A DNA stretch of 43,556 bases, taken from assembly GCA_022771265.1 (NCBI GenBank), contig JALFCG010000032.1:1-43556 (forward strand). The letters run 5' to 3'. This DNA comes from Prevotella sp. (lineage in GTDB: Bacteria; Bacteroidota; Bacteroidia; Bacteroidales; Bacteroidaceae). Made by a program: the position numbers and the translations under genes. The notes under the pieces are model-generated. The model did not search any database, was not told the DNA's origin, and saw only the letters and a list, made by a program, of their open reading frames with translations. How positions within the stretch are numbered: the first letter of the stretch is position 1; the number at the start of each line of letters is the position of its first letter. Shown in pieces: positions 1 to 9,032 of the stretch.

Positions 1-1395
1 GAGAACTCAAAGGACACTGTATGGTGGACATCTGACAACTACAAGAACGACAACCACCCGATGTCTGAGGACGTTTGGGCCACTGTAAAGGATCTCGCCG
101 TTAAGGAGCTTTGCAACAAGAACCTCTACGTTGTTGACGCATTCTGCGGTGCCAACAAGGACACCCGCATGGCAGTACGCTTCATCGTTGAGGTGGCATG
201 GCAGGCACACTTCGTGACCAACATGTTCATCCAGCCAACTGCAGAGGAGCTTGAGAGCTTCGAGCCAAACTTCGTTATCTACAACGCTTCAAAGGCAAAG
301 GTGGAGAACTACAAGGAGCTTGGACTGAACTCTGAGACTTGCGTTGCTTTCAACGTGACAAGCCGCGAGCAGGTAATCATCAACACATGGTACGGCGGTG
401 AGATGAAGAAGGGTATGTTCTCAATGATGAACTACTATCTGCCACTGAAGGGCATCGCTTCTATGCACTGCTCTGCCAACTGCGACATGAACGGTGAGAA
501 CACAGCAATATTCTTCGGTCTCTCCGGTACAGGTAAGACCACACTGTCAACCGATCCAAAGCGTCGCCTCATCGGTGACGACGAGCATGGCTGGGACGAC
601 AACGGCGTGTTCAACTTCGAGGGCGGTTGCTATGCTAAGGTTATCAACCTGTCAAAGGAGAACGAGCCTGACATCTACGGAGCTATCAAGCGCAACGCTC
701 TTCTTGAGAACGTTACCGTGGCTGACGACGGCACTATCGACTTCAACGATAAGAGCGTGACCGAGAACACCCGCGTTTCTTATCCTATCAACCACATCAA
801 CAACATCCAGCCAGGTTCATCGGCACCGGCAGCAAAGAACGTCATCTTCCTTTCTGCTGACGCATTCGGAGTACTGCCTCCAGTGTCAATCCTGACTCCG
901 GCACAGACTCAGTACTACTTCCTCTCTGGCTTCACAGCCAAGTTGGCAGGTACAGAGCGCGGCATCACTGAGCCGACACCTACATTCTCTGCTTGCTTCG
1001 GCCAGGCATTCCTTGAGCTCCACCCGACAAAGTACGCTGAGGAGCTGGTTAAGAAGATGGAGAAGAGCGGCGCCAAGGCTTATCTCGTAAACACTGGTTG
1101 GAACGGAACCGGCAAGCGTATCTCTATTCCAGATACACGTGGTATCATCGACGCCATCCTCGACGGTTCAATCCTCAAGGCTGAGACCAAGAAGATTCCA
1201 ATGTTCGACTTCGAAGTACCTACATCTCTTCCAAACGTTAACCCGGCAATCCTCGACCCACGCGACACTTACGCAGAGGTAGCCCAGTGGGAGGAGAAGG
1301 CAAAGGACCTCGCAGCTCGTTTCATCAAGAACTTCGCAAAATACACTACCAACGAGGCTGGCAAGGCACTCGTGGCAGCTGGTCCACAGCTCTAA
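1..1395 (+). CDS. pckA: Phosphoenolpyruvate carboxykinase (ATP), 5' end cut by window edge
   Basis: This enzyme interconverts oxaloacetate plus ATP and PEP plus CO2 plus ADP in the cytoplasm. In Bacteroidetes it mainly fixes CO2 on the route to succinate. The reading frame is open from base 1 (it begins ENSKDTVWW), so the real start lies to the left. 464 residues are visible of about 535 usual for the family. Visible motifs are the P-loop [11 protein letters not shown] near 517-550, the metal-binding IGDDEHGW near 571-594, the segment [12 protein letters not shown], and the C-terminal [20 protein letters not shown]. The ATG at 61 is internal to the protein. A terminator follows, so this is the end of its transcript. 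Family assignment is secure. Confidence 0.97.
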   Translation, partial: ENSKDTVWWTSDNYKNDNHPMSEDVWATVKDLAVKELCNKNLYVVDAFCGANKDTRMAVRFIVEVAWQAHFVTNMFIQPTAEELESFEPNFVIYNASKAKVENYKELGLNSETCVAFNVTSREQVIINTWYGGEMKKGMFSMMNYYLPLKGIASMHCSANCDMNGENTAIFFGLSGTGKTTLSTDPKRRLIGDDEHGWDDNGVFNFEGGCYAKVINLSKENEPDIYGAIKRNALLENVTVADDGTIDFNDKSVTENTRVSYPINHINNIQPGSSAPAAKNVIFLSADAFGVLPPVSILTPAQTQYYFLSGFTAKLAGTERGITEPTPTFSACFGQAFLELHPTKYAEELVKKMEKSGAKAYLVNTGWNGTGKRISIPDTRGIIDAILDGSILKAETKKIPMFDFEVPTSLPNVNPAILDPRDTYAEVAQWEEKAKDLAARFIKNFAKYTTNEAGKALVAAGPQL

Positions 1396-1438
1396 TTTTT
1401 CAACAAGAGTCATAACACTCTAATATATCTTTGTACAT

Positions 1439-1476
1439 GGCTCTGCTGGCAAGTGAATTGTCGGCAGAGCCTTTTT
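1439..1476 (+). terminator. Intrinsic terminator of pckA
   Basis: The arms GGCTCTGC (1439-1446) and GCAGAGCC (1464-1471) pair perfectly and are followed at once by a run of five T (1472-1476). It lies about 45 bases after the pckA stop. Confidence 0.85.
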
Positions 1477-1490
1477 AAGGTAAAAAGTAA

Positions 1491-1589
1491 ATGATGACGG
1501 ATAACATACAAATGATTACAGTCACTGCCATAGCATTGGCAATGACGCTGCTGAGCATTCTTACGCTCAAACATACAAAAACAAGGTGA
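1491..1589 (+). CDS. Possible 32-residue single-span membrane peptide
   Basis: An ATG at 1491 opens a 32-codon frame ending with TGA at 1587-1589. A short polar N-terminus (MMTDNIQ) is followed by about 20 hydrophobic residues (MITVTAIALAMTLLSILTL) and a basic tail KHTKTR. That is the layout of a small single-pass membrane protein. A purine-rich AAGG lies ahead of the start. It sits directly after the pckA terminator, so it would need readthrough or its own promoter. No family was recognised and the frame could be chance. Confidence 0.3.
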   Translation: MMTDNIQMITVTAIALAMTLLSILTLKHTKTR

Positions 1590-1688
1590 CATTTTGTGTT
1601 TTAGAACATAAAAGCAAGCGGTTATCGACCATTTTTTGCATAAAAAGCGACAATTTATTGGATATTTAACTTAATATAAAGTAAGAAG

Positions 1689-1721
1689 TTGCGGATATTT
1701 GAAGAAAACTGAGTAAATTTG
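1689..1721 (+). promoter_or_regulatory. Bacteroidetes-type promoter for the lipoprotein/porG transcript
   Basis: TAAATTTG at 1714-1721 matches the TAnnTTTG -7 consensus of the Bacteroidetes primary sigma factor. A TTG at 1689-1691 lies 22 bases upstream, a weak -33 match. The predicted start of transcription is about 20 bases before the ATG at 1748. Confidence 0.55.
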
Positions 1722-1747
1722 CACCTAAAAATTAAAAAACACAATTG

Positions 1748-3145
1748 ATGAGAAGACATTTCAGCGCTTTTTGCCTGCTTTTCACAGCGGCAATAATAAT
1801 GGCCTCGTGCCTTAACTCTGAAGACGACACCACCTACTATGATGATGCCGCCATTACCTCGTTCTCGCTGACGAGCGCAAAAATGACCAAGCATACCACC
1901 GCCTCGACAGGTGACGACTCGACATACGTGGAAGTAAGCACGGAAGTCAGTTCGTATAACTTCAGAATCGACCAGCAGAAGGGACTTATATATAATGTTG
2001 ACTCGCTGCCCGTCGGTACCGACCTGACAAAGGTAATCTGCAACTACTACACGAAAAACAACAGCTACGCTGCCATCAAGTCGCTGACAAGCGACTCGCT
2101 GCTTTACTTCAGCACTTCCGACAGCATCGATTTTTCCAAGCCACGCACCGTCAGCGTCTTCTCTTCAAGCGGGGCTAACAAGAAAGACTATACCATCACG
2201 GTAAACATGCACAAGGAAGCTGCCGACTCCTTCAAGTGGACACAGTTCCCCGACAGCAAGCTGCTCGCTGGCTACGGCAAGCTAAAGGCTTATTCGCTTA
2301 ACGGCAGCATCGTAGTGATGGCATCTGACGGCGAGAAGTCAAACCTCTTCACCATGGACACTGCCAGTGAAAAAAACTTCAAGGCTACCAGTGTCGTGAT
2401 GTCGGCTGACGCATACAAGAACGCGGTGGTAAAGGATGGCACACTTTATGTGCTCGACGGACAGACGCTGAAAAAGTCAAGCAACGCCACTGACTACGAG
2501 AACGTGGCGGAGAACGTGCCAGTCAAAAGGCTTGTGGCGGCAAGCACGACAGAGATGTACGGAACGACAGACGACAACACCATCATGGTATCCACCGACA
2601 ACGGACTGACCTGGAAAGCTGACAAAATGGAGTCGGGGAGCGACTTCGTGCCTACCGACGACATCTCCTATGTATGCTCGACGTTCAAATACAGCAACAA
2701 TGCTGACCAGGTGCTCTTGTTCGGCAACCGCTACGATGAGACCAACGCAAAGACCACGACAGCCTTTGTGTGGAGAAAGATTGTCGAGCACGACAGCGAC
2801 AGCAACGAAAGCCTGTGGGCATACTACAACTACGACAGCGCGAGCAAGAAACCGCTTAAGAGTATGCAGAACCTTGAGGTACTTAAACACGGCGACTACC
2901 TGCTCGCCATGGGCGGCAAAGGTGTCAACGGATGCACCGAGAAGGCATACTCTACAATATACGTGAGCACCGACAACGGATTGTCGTGGAACACCATCGA
3001 CACTTTCGGCTATCCGTACGGCTTTGACAAAAGCGCGTCGGCAGTGAGCGCCTGCACCGACAGCGACAACTTCATCTGGATTGTCATGAACAACTCCGGA
3101 CAGGTGTGGAGGGGAAGGCTGAACGAAGTGGCGTGGGGAAAATAA
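1748..3145 (+). CDS. DUF6242-like lipoprotein with beta-propeller-type repeats
   Basis: A secreted, lipid-anchored protein of 465 residues and unknown function. The N-terminus MRRHFSAFCLLFTAAIIMAS-C is a lipoprotein signal with the modified cysteine around residue 21. The next ~120 residues resemble the N-terminal domain of the Bacteroidales DUF6242 family (assigned from memory). The C-terminal two thirds contain repeated segments of the type VSTDNGLTW and VSTDNGLSW, as in sialidase/BNR-like propeller blades. A TTG three bases upstream could be read as start, but the ATG at 1748 is preferred. It is the first gene of the transcript leading into porG, 13 bases downstream. A link to envelope assembly is inference from position only. 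Confidence 0.7.
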   Translation: MRRHFSAFCLLFTAAIIMASCLNSEDDTTYYDDAAITSFSLTSAKMTKHTTASTGDDSTYVEVSTEVSSYNFRIDQQKGLIYNVDSLPVGTDLTKVICNYYTKNNSYAAIKSLTSDSLLYFSTSDSIDFSKPRTVSVFSSSGANKKDYTITVNMHKEAADSFKWTQFPDSKLLAGYGKLKAYSLNGSIVVMASDGEKSNLFTMDTASEKNFKATSVVMSADAYKNAVVKDGTLYVLDGQTLKKSSNATDYENVAENVPVKRLVAASTTEMYGTTDDNTIMVSTDNGLTWKADKMESGSDFVPTDDISYVCSTFKYSNNADQVLLFGNRYDETNAKTTTAFVWRKIVEHDSDSNESLWAYYNYDSASKKPLKSMQNLEVLKHGDYLLAMGGKGVNGCTEKAYSTIYVSTDNGLSWNTIDTFGYPYGFDKSASAVSACTDSDNFIWIVMNNSGQVWRGRLNEVAWGK

Positions 3146-3158
3146 GCCGCAGCTACTG

Positions 3159-3839
3159 ATGAGAACCCTGGCGATGATATTGGCGCTTATCATGGCAACA
3201 GCCACGAAAGCACAGGACGACCTCGAATACAAGATGGAAGTAGGAGGTTCCGTGGGCTTGATGTCATACCAGGGAGACTTCAACGGCAACATACTCTCAA
3301 ACCTGCAGCCGGCAGCCACACTCACGGCAAGATATAAGCCCAACCCGAGAATGGCATGGGCTGTAAACATCAAATACGGCACGCTGAAAGGCGATTATAA
3401 GGACGCGGAGAACTATTATCCCGGCCTCGAGGACAACAGGAAGTCGTTCAAGAACGGAACTGTCGATGCTGGCATAAGATACGAATACAACTTCTGGCCT
3501 TACGGCACAGGCAATGACTACCGTGGAGCCAAACGGCTAACGCCCTTCATCACCGTTGGAGCGGGCTTGACCTTCACCAGCACCAAGGGCGGCAACGTCA
3601 CGGCAATGAACTTCCCCGTCGGCGGAGGCGTAAAATACAAGTTGGGCAAACGACTGAACCTCGTGGCAGAGTGGACAATGCACTTCACCGCCAGCGACAA
3701 GCTCGACCACGTTGACGACCCTTACGGCATCAAGAGCAGCGGAGTGTTCAAGAACAAGGACTCCTACAGCGTGCTCTCGGCAGAAGTGACCTACGACCTT
3801 TGGGCAAAATGCCGCACATGCCACAACGACGACTTCTGA
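3159..3839 (+). CDS. porG: PorG-like outer-membrane beta-barrel (DUF6089), type IX secretion
   Basis: A 226-residue exported protein: signal peptide MRTLAMILALIMATATKA-Q, then alternating beta strands rich in Gly and aromatic residues, as in an 8-stranded outer-membrane barrel. The start of the mature part (YKMEVGGSVGLMSYQGDFN) is typical of the DUF6089 family. In Porphyromonas gingivalis the homologue PorG (PG0189) sits beside uppS, bamA and the ompH pair and associates with the PorK/PorN ring of the type IX secretion system. The same gene order is seen here. The call therefore rests on both sequence character and synteny; other T9SS genes are not in the window, so an active system is inferred. 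Confidence 0.75.
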   Translation: MRTLAMILALIMATATKAQDDLEYKMEVGGSVGLMSYQGDFNGNILSNLQPAATLTARYKPNPRMAWAVNIKYGTLKGDYKDAENYYPGLEDNRKSFKNGTVDAGIRYEYNFWPYGTGNDYRGAKRLTPFITVGAGLTFTSTKGGNVTAMNFPVGGGVKYKLGKRLNLVAEWTMHFTASDKLDHVDDPYGIKSSGVFKNKDSYSVLSAEVTYDLWAKCRTCHNDDF

Positions 3840-3881
3840 TACAACGGCATATAAAAAGAAAAAAGATATAGACCAATAGAT

Positions 3882-4643
3882 ATGACAGACAATATCGACA
3901 TGAGACGAATACCCCAACACGTGGCAATCATCATGGACGGAAATGGCCGATGGGCTAACGAAAAGGGGAAAGAGCGCAGCTACGGCCACCAGGCTGGAGT
4001 GGAGACTGTCAGGCGCATCACGTCCGAATGCACACGGCTCGGAGTGAAGTACCTAACTCTCTACACTTTCTCCACCGAGAACTGGAACCGCCCTGCCACT
4101 GAAGTGGCAGCACTCATGGGACTCGTGCTCTCCTCGCTGGAAGACGAGATATTCATGAAAAACAATGTCCGATTCCGTGTCATCGGCGACCTCGAGAGGC
4201 TCCCCAAGGAAGTGCAGGAGAAACTGCAGGTCACCATGGAACACACGGCGGACAACGATGCCATGACCATGGTCGTCGCACTGAGTTATTCGTCAAGATG
4301 GGAGATAACCGAGGCTACCAGGCAGATAGCAAAGGAAGTGGCGGAAGGCAAACTCGAGCCGGCAGACATCAATGAAGACACGGTGGCAAGCCATCTCTCC
4401 ACATCGTTCATGCCCGATCCCGACCTGCTCGTCAGGACAGGAGGCGAGGTGCGCGTCAGCAACTATCTACTCTGGCAGATAGCCTACAGCGAGCTGTATT
4501 TCTGCGATACCTACTGGCCGGACTTCAGCGAGGCCGACCTTCGCAAGGCCATCGCCTGCTACCAGGGAAAGCAAAGGCGTTTCGGACTCACCGAGGCACA
4601 AATAGAGAGTAAAGAAAACGAAAACGAAAACAAGGAAGCATGA
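3882..4643 (+). CDS. uppS: Isoprenyl transferase, undecaprenyl diphosphate synthase
   Basis: Condenses isopentenyl diphosphate onto farnesyl diphosphate in cis to make the C55 carrier lipid for peptidoglycan and surface glycans. It is cytoplasmic, at the membrane. The protein has 253 residues. The signature MDGNGRWA is at residues 18-25, with the catalytic Asp at 19. [11 protein letters not shown] and the C-terminal block [19 protein letters not shown] follow. The RTGGE and ALSYSSRWE variants replace the RTSGE and ALNYGGRWE of enterobacteria, as usual in this phylum. Its stop overlaps the bamA start by four bases (ATGA), so the two are translationally coupled. Confidence 0.96.
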   Translation: MTDNIDMRRIPQHVAIIMDGNGRWANEKGKERSYGHQAGVETVRRITSECTRLGVKYLTLYTFSTENWNRPATEVAALMGLVLSSLEDEIFMKNNVRFRVIGDLERLPKEVQEKLQVTMEHTADNDAMTMVVALSYSSRWEITEATRQIAKEVAEGKLEPADINEDTVASHLSTSFMPDPDLLVRTGGEVRVSNYLLWQIAYSELYFCDTYWPDFSEADLRKAIACYQGKQRRFGLTEAQIESKENENENKEA

Positions 4644-7291
4644 ACACTTCTAAACAAAAGACTTATATAATTAATAAGGTGGCAGCTATAATCATCGCGG
4701 TTGTAAGCTGCAGCATTACGGCAATGGCTCAGGATGTCATCGTCAATCCGGAAATCTCATACGCCGGAACACCACGCACCTGCACCATTGGCGGCATTGC
4801 GGTAAAAGGTGTCGAAGGCTATGAGGACTATGTGCTCACGGGATTGTCAGGACTGTCGGTAGGACAAGAGATAAGTGTGCCGGGACAGGAAATAACGGAA
4901 GCTGTCAAGCGTTACTGGAGGCACGGACTCTTCTCAAAGGTGACAATCTCGGCAGACTCTCTCGTTGGTTCGAAGATTTACCTCTGCTTCAACCTTTCGT
5001 TGCGCCCGCGAATAAGCACCATCAACTACTACGGCATCAAGAAGTCGGAACGTGAGGACATGGAGGCGAAACTCGGCATCATGAAGGGGTCGCAGATTAC
5101 TCCAAACATGATTGACCGCGCAAAGATACTCGCAAAGAAATACTTTGACGACAAAGGCTACAAGAACGCCGAAATCAACATCATGCAGCGAGACGACGTG
5201 GCTGAGAAAAACAAGGTCATACTCGACGTATATATCGACAAAAAGGACAAGATGAAGGTGCGATACATCTTCATCGACGGTAACGACAACCTCAAACTCT
5301 CGAAAATCAAGGGCGGACTGTTCAAAAAAGGAGTGTTCTCCAAAACCCATGAGGCAGGTACGCTCGGCTCATTCCTGAAGTCGAAAAAGTTCACTCCCGA
5401 ACGCTACGAGAAGGACAAGCAGAATCTTATCGACAAGTATAACGAACTGGGCTACCGCGACATGACCATCGTTCGCGACAGCGTCATCAACCACGACGAA
5501 AACCACGTCAATATCTACCTGAAGATTGACGAGGGACAAAAGTACTACCTCCGCAATATCACTTGGGTGGGCAACACCATCGTCACCTCCGACTATCTTA
5601 ACATGATGCTCGGAATGAAGAAGGGCGACGTGTATAACCAAAAGGAAATGCGCAAGCGATTGTCGGAAGATGAGGACGCCGTGGGCAACTACTACTGGAA
5701 CAACGGATACCTATTCTACTCGCTCGTGCCGACAGAAGTGAACATCGTCGGCGACTCCATCGATGTAGAGATGCGCATCACCGAGGGACAGCAGGCTCAT
5801 ATCAGCCATGTGCGCATCTATGGTAACGACCGCCTCTACGAGGATGTCGTCAGACGAGAACTGAAGGTGAAGCCAGGAGACCTCTTCTCAAAGGACGCGC
5901 TCATGCGTACCGCACGAGAAATCGCCTCGATGGGATTCTTCGACCCGGAAAAGGTCAACCCCGACATTCAGCCCAACTACGAAGACGGAACAGTGGATAT
6001 CAACTGGCCTCTCGAACAGAAATCGAACGACCAGGTAGAGTTCTCGCTCGGTTGGGGACAGACTGGTGTCATCGGACGCATCTCGCTGAAGCTTAACAAC
6101 TTCTCAATGCGCAACCTCTTCGGAAAGAACAAGATGCACCGAGGTATCATGCCTATCGGCGACGGCGAGCAGCTCGCTCTCTCCGCCCAGACCAACGGCT
6201 CGTACTATCAGTCATACTCCATCAGCTACTCGGCTCCGTGGTTTGGCGGCAAACGGCCTAATGCTTTCAACATCGGTGCTTACTATTCAAAGCAGACCGA
6301 TGTCAACAGCAACTACTACAACAGCTCCTGGATGAACTCCTATTATAACTATTATGGAGGCTACGGTTCTTACAACAACTATTACAACAACTACGAGAGC
6401 TATCTCGACGACGACAAGTACGTCCAGCTGTTGGGACTCTCGTTAGGTTGGGGCAAGCGCCTCCGCTGGCCTGACGACTACTTCCAGCTCTCGATGTCGC
6501 TCAGCTATCAGCGATACATGCTCCGCGACTGGCAGTACTTCATCATCAGCAACGGTAACTGTAATAACATCAACCTCGGAGTCACACTGGCACGAACCAG
6601 TACCGACAACCAGCTCTTCCCACGTCGCGGTTCGGAATTCATGGCGTCTGTCACGCTCACTCCGCCATGGTCGGCATTCGACAACAAAGACTACGCCAAC
6701 CTTGCCACCGACCGCAACTCAGCTACCTATGACCAGGAGCTGCAGGAAAAATACCGATGGATTGAATACCACAAGTGGAAGTTCAAGTCAAAGACATACA
6801 CCGCCCTCACCAACGGACAGAAGTGTCTCGTGCTGATGACACGATGTGAACTCGGTATCCTCGGCGCCTATAACAAGGACAAGAAGTCACCGTTCGAGAC
6901 GTTCTACGTCGGTGGTGACGGTATGAGCGGATACTCTACCGGTTACGCACAGGAAACCATCGCCCTGCGTGGTTACGAGAACGGTTCGCTCACACCATAC
7001 TCTTCCCTTGGCTACGCCTACGACCGCTTCACCCTTGAGCTGCGCTATCCGCTGATGCTCGGTAATACGACTATCTACGGACTGACATTCCTCGAAGGCG
7101 GTAACGCATGGTACGACACGAAGAAGTTCAACCCGTTTGACATGAAGCGTTCGGCAGGTGTCGGCGTCCGTATTTTCCTCCCGATGGTGGGACTTATGGG
7201 TATCGACTGGGCTTACGGTTTCGACAAGGCTCTCTCGACAGGCACTAAGGGCGGAAGCCAGTTCCACTTCATCCTCGGACAGGAGTTCTAA
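4640..7291 (+). CDS. bamA: Outer-membrane protein assembly factor BamA
   Basis: Inserts beta-barrel proteins into the outer membrane. The protein has 883 residues. A signal peptide ends near SITAMA-Q (about residue 31). About 400 residues of POTRA repeats follow, with the typical [21 protein letters not shown] strand pattern, then a 16-stranded barrel from about residue 450. The conserved LRGYENGS (the VRGF-type motif of barrel strand 16/loop 6) and a C-terminal Phe (FILGQEF) are present. Residues about 553-595 form a Tyr/Asn-rich low-complexity loop (for example [17 protein letters not shown]), probably extracellular. The ATG overlaps the uppS stop. The position between uppS and the skp genes matches other Bacteroidales. 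Confidence 0.96.
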   Translation: MNTSKQKTYIINKVAAIIIAVVSCSITAMAQDVIVNPEISYAGTPRTCTIGGIAVKGVEGYEDYVLTGLSGLSVGQEISVPGQEITEAVKRYWRHGLFSKVTISADSLVGSKIYLCFNLSLRPRISTINYYGIKKSEREDMEAKLGIMKGSQITPNMIDRAKILAKKYFDDKGYKNAEINIMQRDDVAEKNKVILDVYIDKKDKMKVRYIFIDGNDNLKLSKIKGGLFKKGVFSKTHEAGTLGSFLKSKKFTPERYEKDKQNLIDKYNELGYRDMTIVRDSVINHDENHVNIYLKIDEGQKYYLRNITWVGNTIVTSDYLNMMLGMKKGDVYNQKEMRKRLSEDEDAVGNYYWNNGYLFYSLVPTEVNIVGDSIDVEMRITEGQQAHISHVRIYGNDRLYEDVVRRELKVKPGDLFSKDALMRTAREIASMGFFDPEKVNPDIQPNYEDGTVDINWPLEQKSNDQVEFSLGWGQTGVIGRISLKLNNFSMRNLFGKNKMHRGIMPIGDGEQLALSAQTNGSYYQSYSISYSAPWFGGKRPNAFNIGAYYSKQTDVNSNYYNSSWMNSYYNYYGGYGSYNNYYNNYESYLDDDKYVQLLGLSLGWGKRLRWPDDYFQLSMSLSYQRYMLRDWQYFIISNGNCNNINLGVTLARTSTDNQLFPRRGSEFMASVTLTPPWSAFDNKDYANLATDRNSATYDQELQEKYRWIEYHKWKFKSKTYTALTNGQKCLVLMTRCELGILGAYNKDKKSPFETFYVGGDGMSGYSTGYAQETIALRGYENGSLTPYSSLGYAYDRFTLELRYPLMLGNTTIYGLTFLEGGNAWYDTKKFNPFDMKRSAGVGVRIFLPMVGLMGIDWAYGFDKALSTGTKGGSQFHFILGQEF

Positions 7292-7310
7292 TAGTCGGTT
7301 GACAAGTAAG

Positions 7311-7369
7311 CAAGCAGACGAGTTGACAAGTTAATGGTTTATAGCTTTTAGCGGCAACTCGTCTGCTTG
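7311..7369 (+). repeat. 15-bp perfect inverted repeat between bamA and skp
   Basis: CAAGCAGACGAGTTG (7311-7325) is exactly inverted at 7355-7369, with a 29-base loop. No T run follows, so it is not a standard terminator. The flanks carry several copies of a GTTGAC-type word (GGTTGACAAGTAA, GTTGACAAGTTAA, and inverted CGTCAACTCATCAAC, CGTCAACTTA). It may be an RNA-processing or attenuation hairpin that sets bamA against skp expression, or a remnant of an intergenic repeat family. Confidence 0.6.
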
Positions 7370-7422
7370 GAAACAGAAAAACCTCGTCAACTCATCAACG
7401 CGTCAACTTATAATAAAGATTT

Positions 7423-7932
7423 ATGAAGAAGATATTTTTAATGATTGTTGTGGCAATGACAGCCATGGTTGCTAACGCACAGAAGTTTGCACTCCTCGAT
7501 ATGGAGTACATCCTGAAAAATATTCCTGCCTATGAGCGCGCCAACGAACAGCTCAACCAGGCTTCAAAGAAATGGCAGGCTGAGGTGGAGGCTCTCAACA
7601 CCGAGGCTCAGACCATGTACAAGAACTACCAAAACGAGGCCGCTTTCCTCTCAAAGGAGCAGAAGCAGGTGAAGCAGGATGCAATAGTAAAGAAGGAACA
7701 GGAAGCCAGCGAGCTAAAGCGCAAGTACTTTGGTCCTGAGGGCGAGCTGTTCAAGAAGCGCTCAAGCCTCATGGCTCCCATACAGGACGAGATCTACAAC
7801 GTGGTGAAGGACATTGCCGACAACCGTGGCTATCAGCTCGTCATCGACAGGGCAAGCGACAACGGCATCATCTTCGGAAGCCCGAAAATCGACATCTCCG
7901 ACGAGGTGCTGAGCAAGTTGGGATATAAGTAA
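7423..7932 (+). CDS. Skp/OmpH periplasmic chaperone, first copy
   Basis: Holds unfolded outer-membrane proteins in the periplasm for delivery to BamA. The protein has 169 residues, with signal peptide MKKIFLMIVVAMTAMVANA-Q. The mature part starts KFALLDMEYILKNIPAYERA, the OmpH signature. A long charged coiled coil (about residues 40-110) forms the tentacle, and a C-terminal strand part follows (GYQLVIDRASDNGIIF). It is the first of three tandem paralogues after bamA. In P. gingivalis two ompH copies occupy this place. Confidence 0.93.
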   Translation: MKKIFLMIVVAMTAMVANAQKFALLDMEYILKNIPAYERANEQLNQASKKWQAEVEALNTEAQTMYKNYQNEAAFLSKEQKQVKQDAIVKKEQEASELKRKYFGPEGELFKKRSSLMAPIQDEIYNVVKDIADNRGYQLVIDRASDNGIIFGSPKIDISDEVLSKLGYK

Positions 7933-7966
7933 ATGAATTATTAATAATTAATTATTTTATACAAAG

Positions 7967-8464
7967 ATGAAAAAAGTACTTTTTATGATTCTGATGCTGG
8001 CACCTATCGCTGCCATGGCACAGAAGTTCGGCCACGTTAACTCACAGGAAGTTATACAGGCCATGCCTGAATACACTAAGGCAAAGACCGAAATCGACGC
8101 TCTCCAACAGCAGTACGAGGCCGACCTCAAGAGCATGCAGGAAGAGTTCACCAAGAAGGTAAAGGACTATGAGACCAACGCCAAGACCTTGCCTGACAAC
8201 ATCAAGCAGCGTCGAGAGACTGAGCTTCAGGAAATGCAGCAGAAGATTCAGCAGAGCTATCAAGACAACCAGCAGGCTCTTGCCAAGGCTTCACAGGAAA
8301 AAATGCAGGCAATAACAACAAAGGTCATCGACGCCATCAAGGCTGTAGGACAGGCAGGTGGCTATGTCTATATCATGGATAATGCCGGAGGCATCCCTTA
8401 TATCAGCACTACGCTCAGTACAGACGTAACGGCTCAGGTAAAGGCTAAATTAGGTATTAAATAA
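7967..8464 (+). CDS. Skp/OmpH periplasmic chaperone, second copy
   Basis: A 165-residue paralogue of the preceding gene. Signal peptide MKKVLFMILMLAPIAAMA-Q is followed by KFGHVNSQEVIQAMPEYTKA. The coiled coil is rich in Gln/Lys/Glu (residues about 40-115), and the C-terminal segment GGYVYIMDNAGGIPYI corresponds to the trimer core strands. The expected job is carrying barrel precursors to BamA. Its TAA shares its last A with the ATG of the third copy, so those two are co-translated. Confidence 0.93.
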   Translation: MKKVLFMILMLAPIAAMAQKFGHVNSQEVIQAMPEYTKAKTEIDALQQQYEADLKSMQEEFTKKVKDYETNAKTLPDNIKQRRETELQEMQQKIQQSYQDNQQALAKASQEKMQAITTKVIDAIKAVGQAGGYVYIMDNAGGIPYISTTLSTDVTAQVKAKLGIK

Positions 8465-9015
8465 TGAAGAAGACATTACTTTCAATATTCCTCGCTGTTT
8501 CGGCTCTGTCGATACAGGCGCAGGAGGTTGATACAGTAAATCCGGTGGCTGCCGCCCAACAAACGGCAGCCACAGTAGGCTATTTCAGCTACAAGGAGGT
8601 AATGGAGAATATGCCCGGATACAGTGTGGCACAGCAGCAGATGGCAGAACTGCGTGAAAAATTCGAGGCGGAGGCAACAAGGGTAAAGAACGACTTCAAC
8701 CAGAAATACGAGGAGTTCGTTGAAGGGCAGAAGGACTTCCCGCCGACTATTCTCAAGAAGCGCCAGACAGAACTTCAGGAGATGATGTCGAAGAACATTG
8801 CCTTCAAGGAAGAAAGCCGACGACTGTTGGCTGAGGCAGAACGAGACATCTTTGCTTCGCTTCGACACGACATCTCCACAGCATTGTCGCAGCTCGCCGA
8901 GAAACTGAATCTGACTGTAGTGGTCAACACCGACTCTGACGCGTGCCCTTACATCAATCCCTCGCGCAGCGTCAACCTTACCTACCTACTTAAGGATAGA
9001 CTAAGCAAACAGTAG
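8464..9015 (+). CDS. Skp/OmpH periplasmic chaperone, third divergent copy
   Basis: A 183-residue OmpH-family protein with signal peptide MKKTLLSIFLAVSALSIQA-Q. About 15 extra residues, Ala/Gln rich, precede the conserved VGYFSYKEVMENMPGYSVAQ. The coiled coil spans about residues 55-130. The C-terminal part differs most from the other two (VVVNTDSDACPYINPS) and contains a Cys. Its start overlaps the previous stop by one base. It may serve different client proteins, which is inference. Confidence 0.9.
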   Translation: MKKTLLSIFLAVSALSIQAQEVDTVNPVAAAQQTAATVGYFSYKEVMENMPGYSVAQQQMAELREKFEAEATRVKNDFNQKYEEFVEGQKDFPPTILKKRQTELQEMMSKNIAFKEESRRLLAEAERDIFASLRHDISTALSQLAEKLNLTVVVNTDSDACPYINPSRSVNLTYLLKDRLSKQ

Positions 9016-9032
9016 ATCATATACAAATAATT

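Noticed and set aside
2477..3382. A 301-codon open frame on the minus strand
   Set aside because: It lies wholly opposite the lipoprotein and porG genes, has low-complexity Val/Ala/Arg composition and no recognisable domain. It is a shadow of their codon usage.
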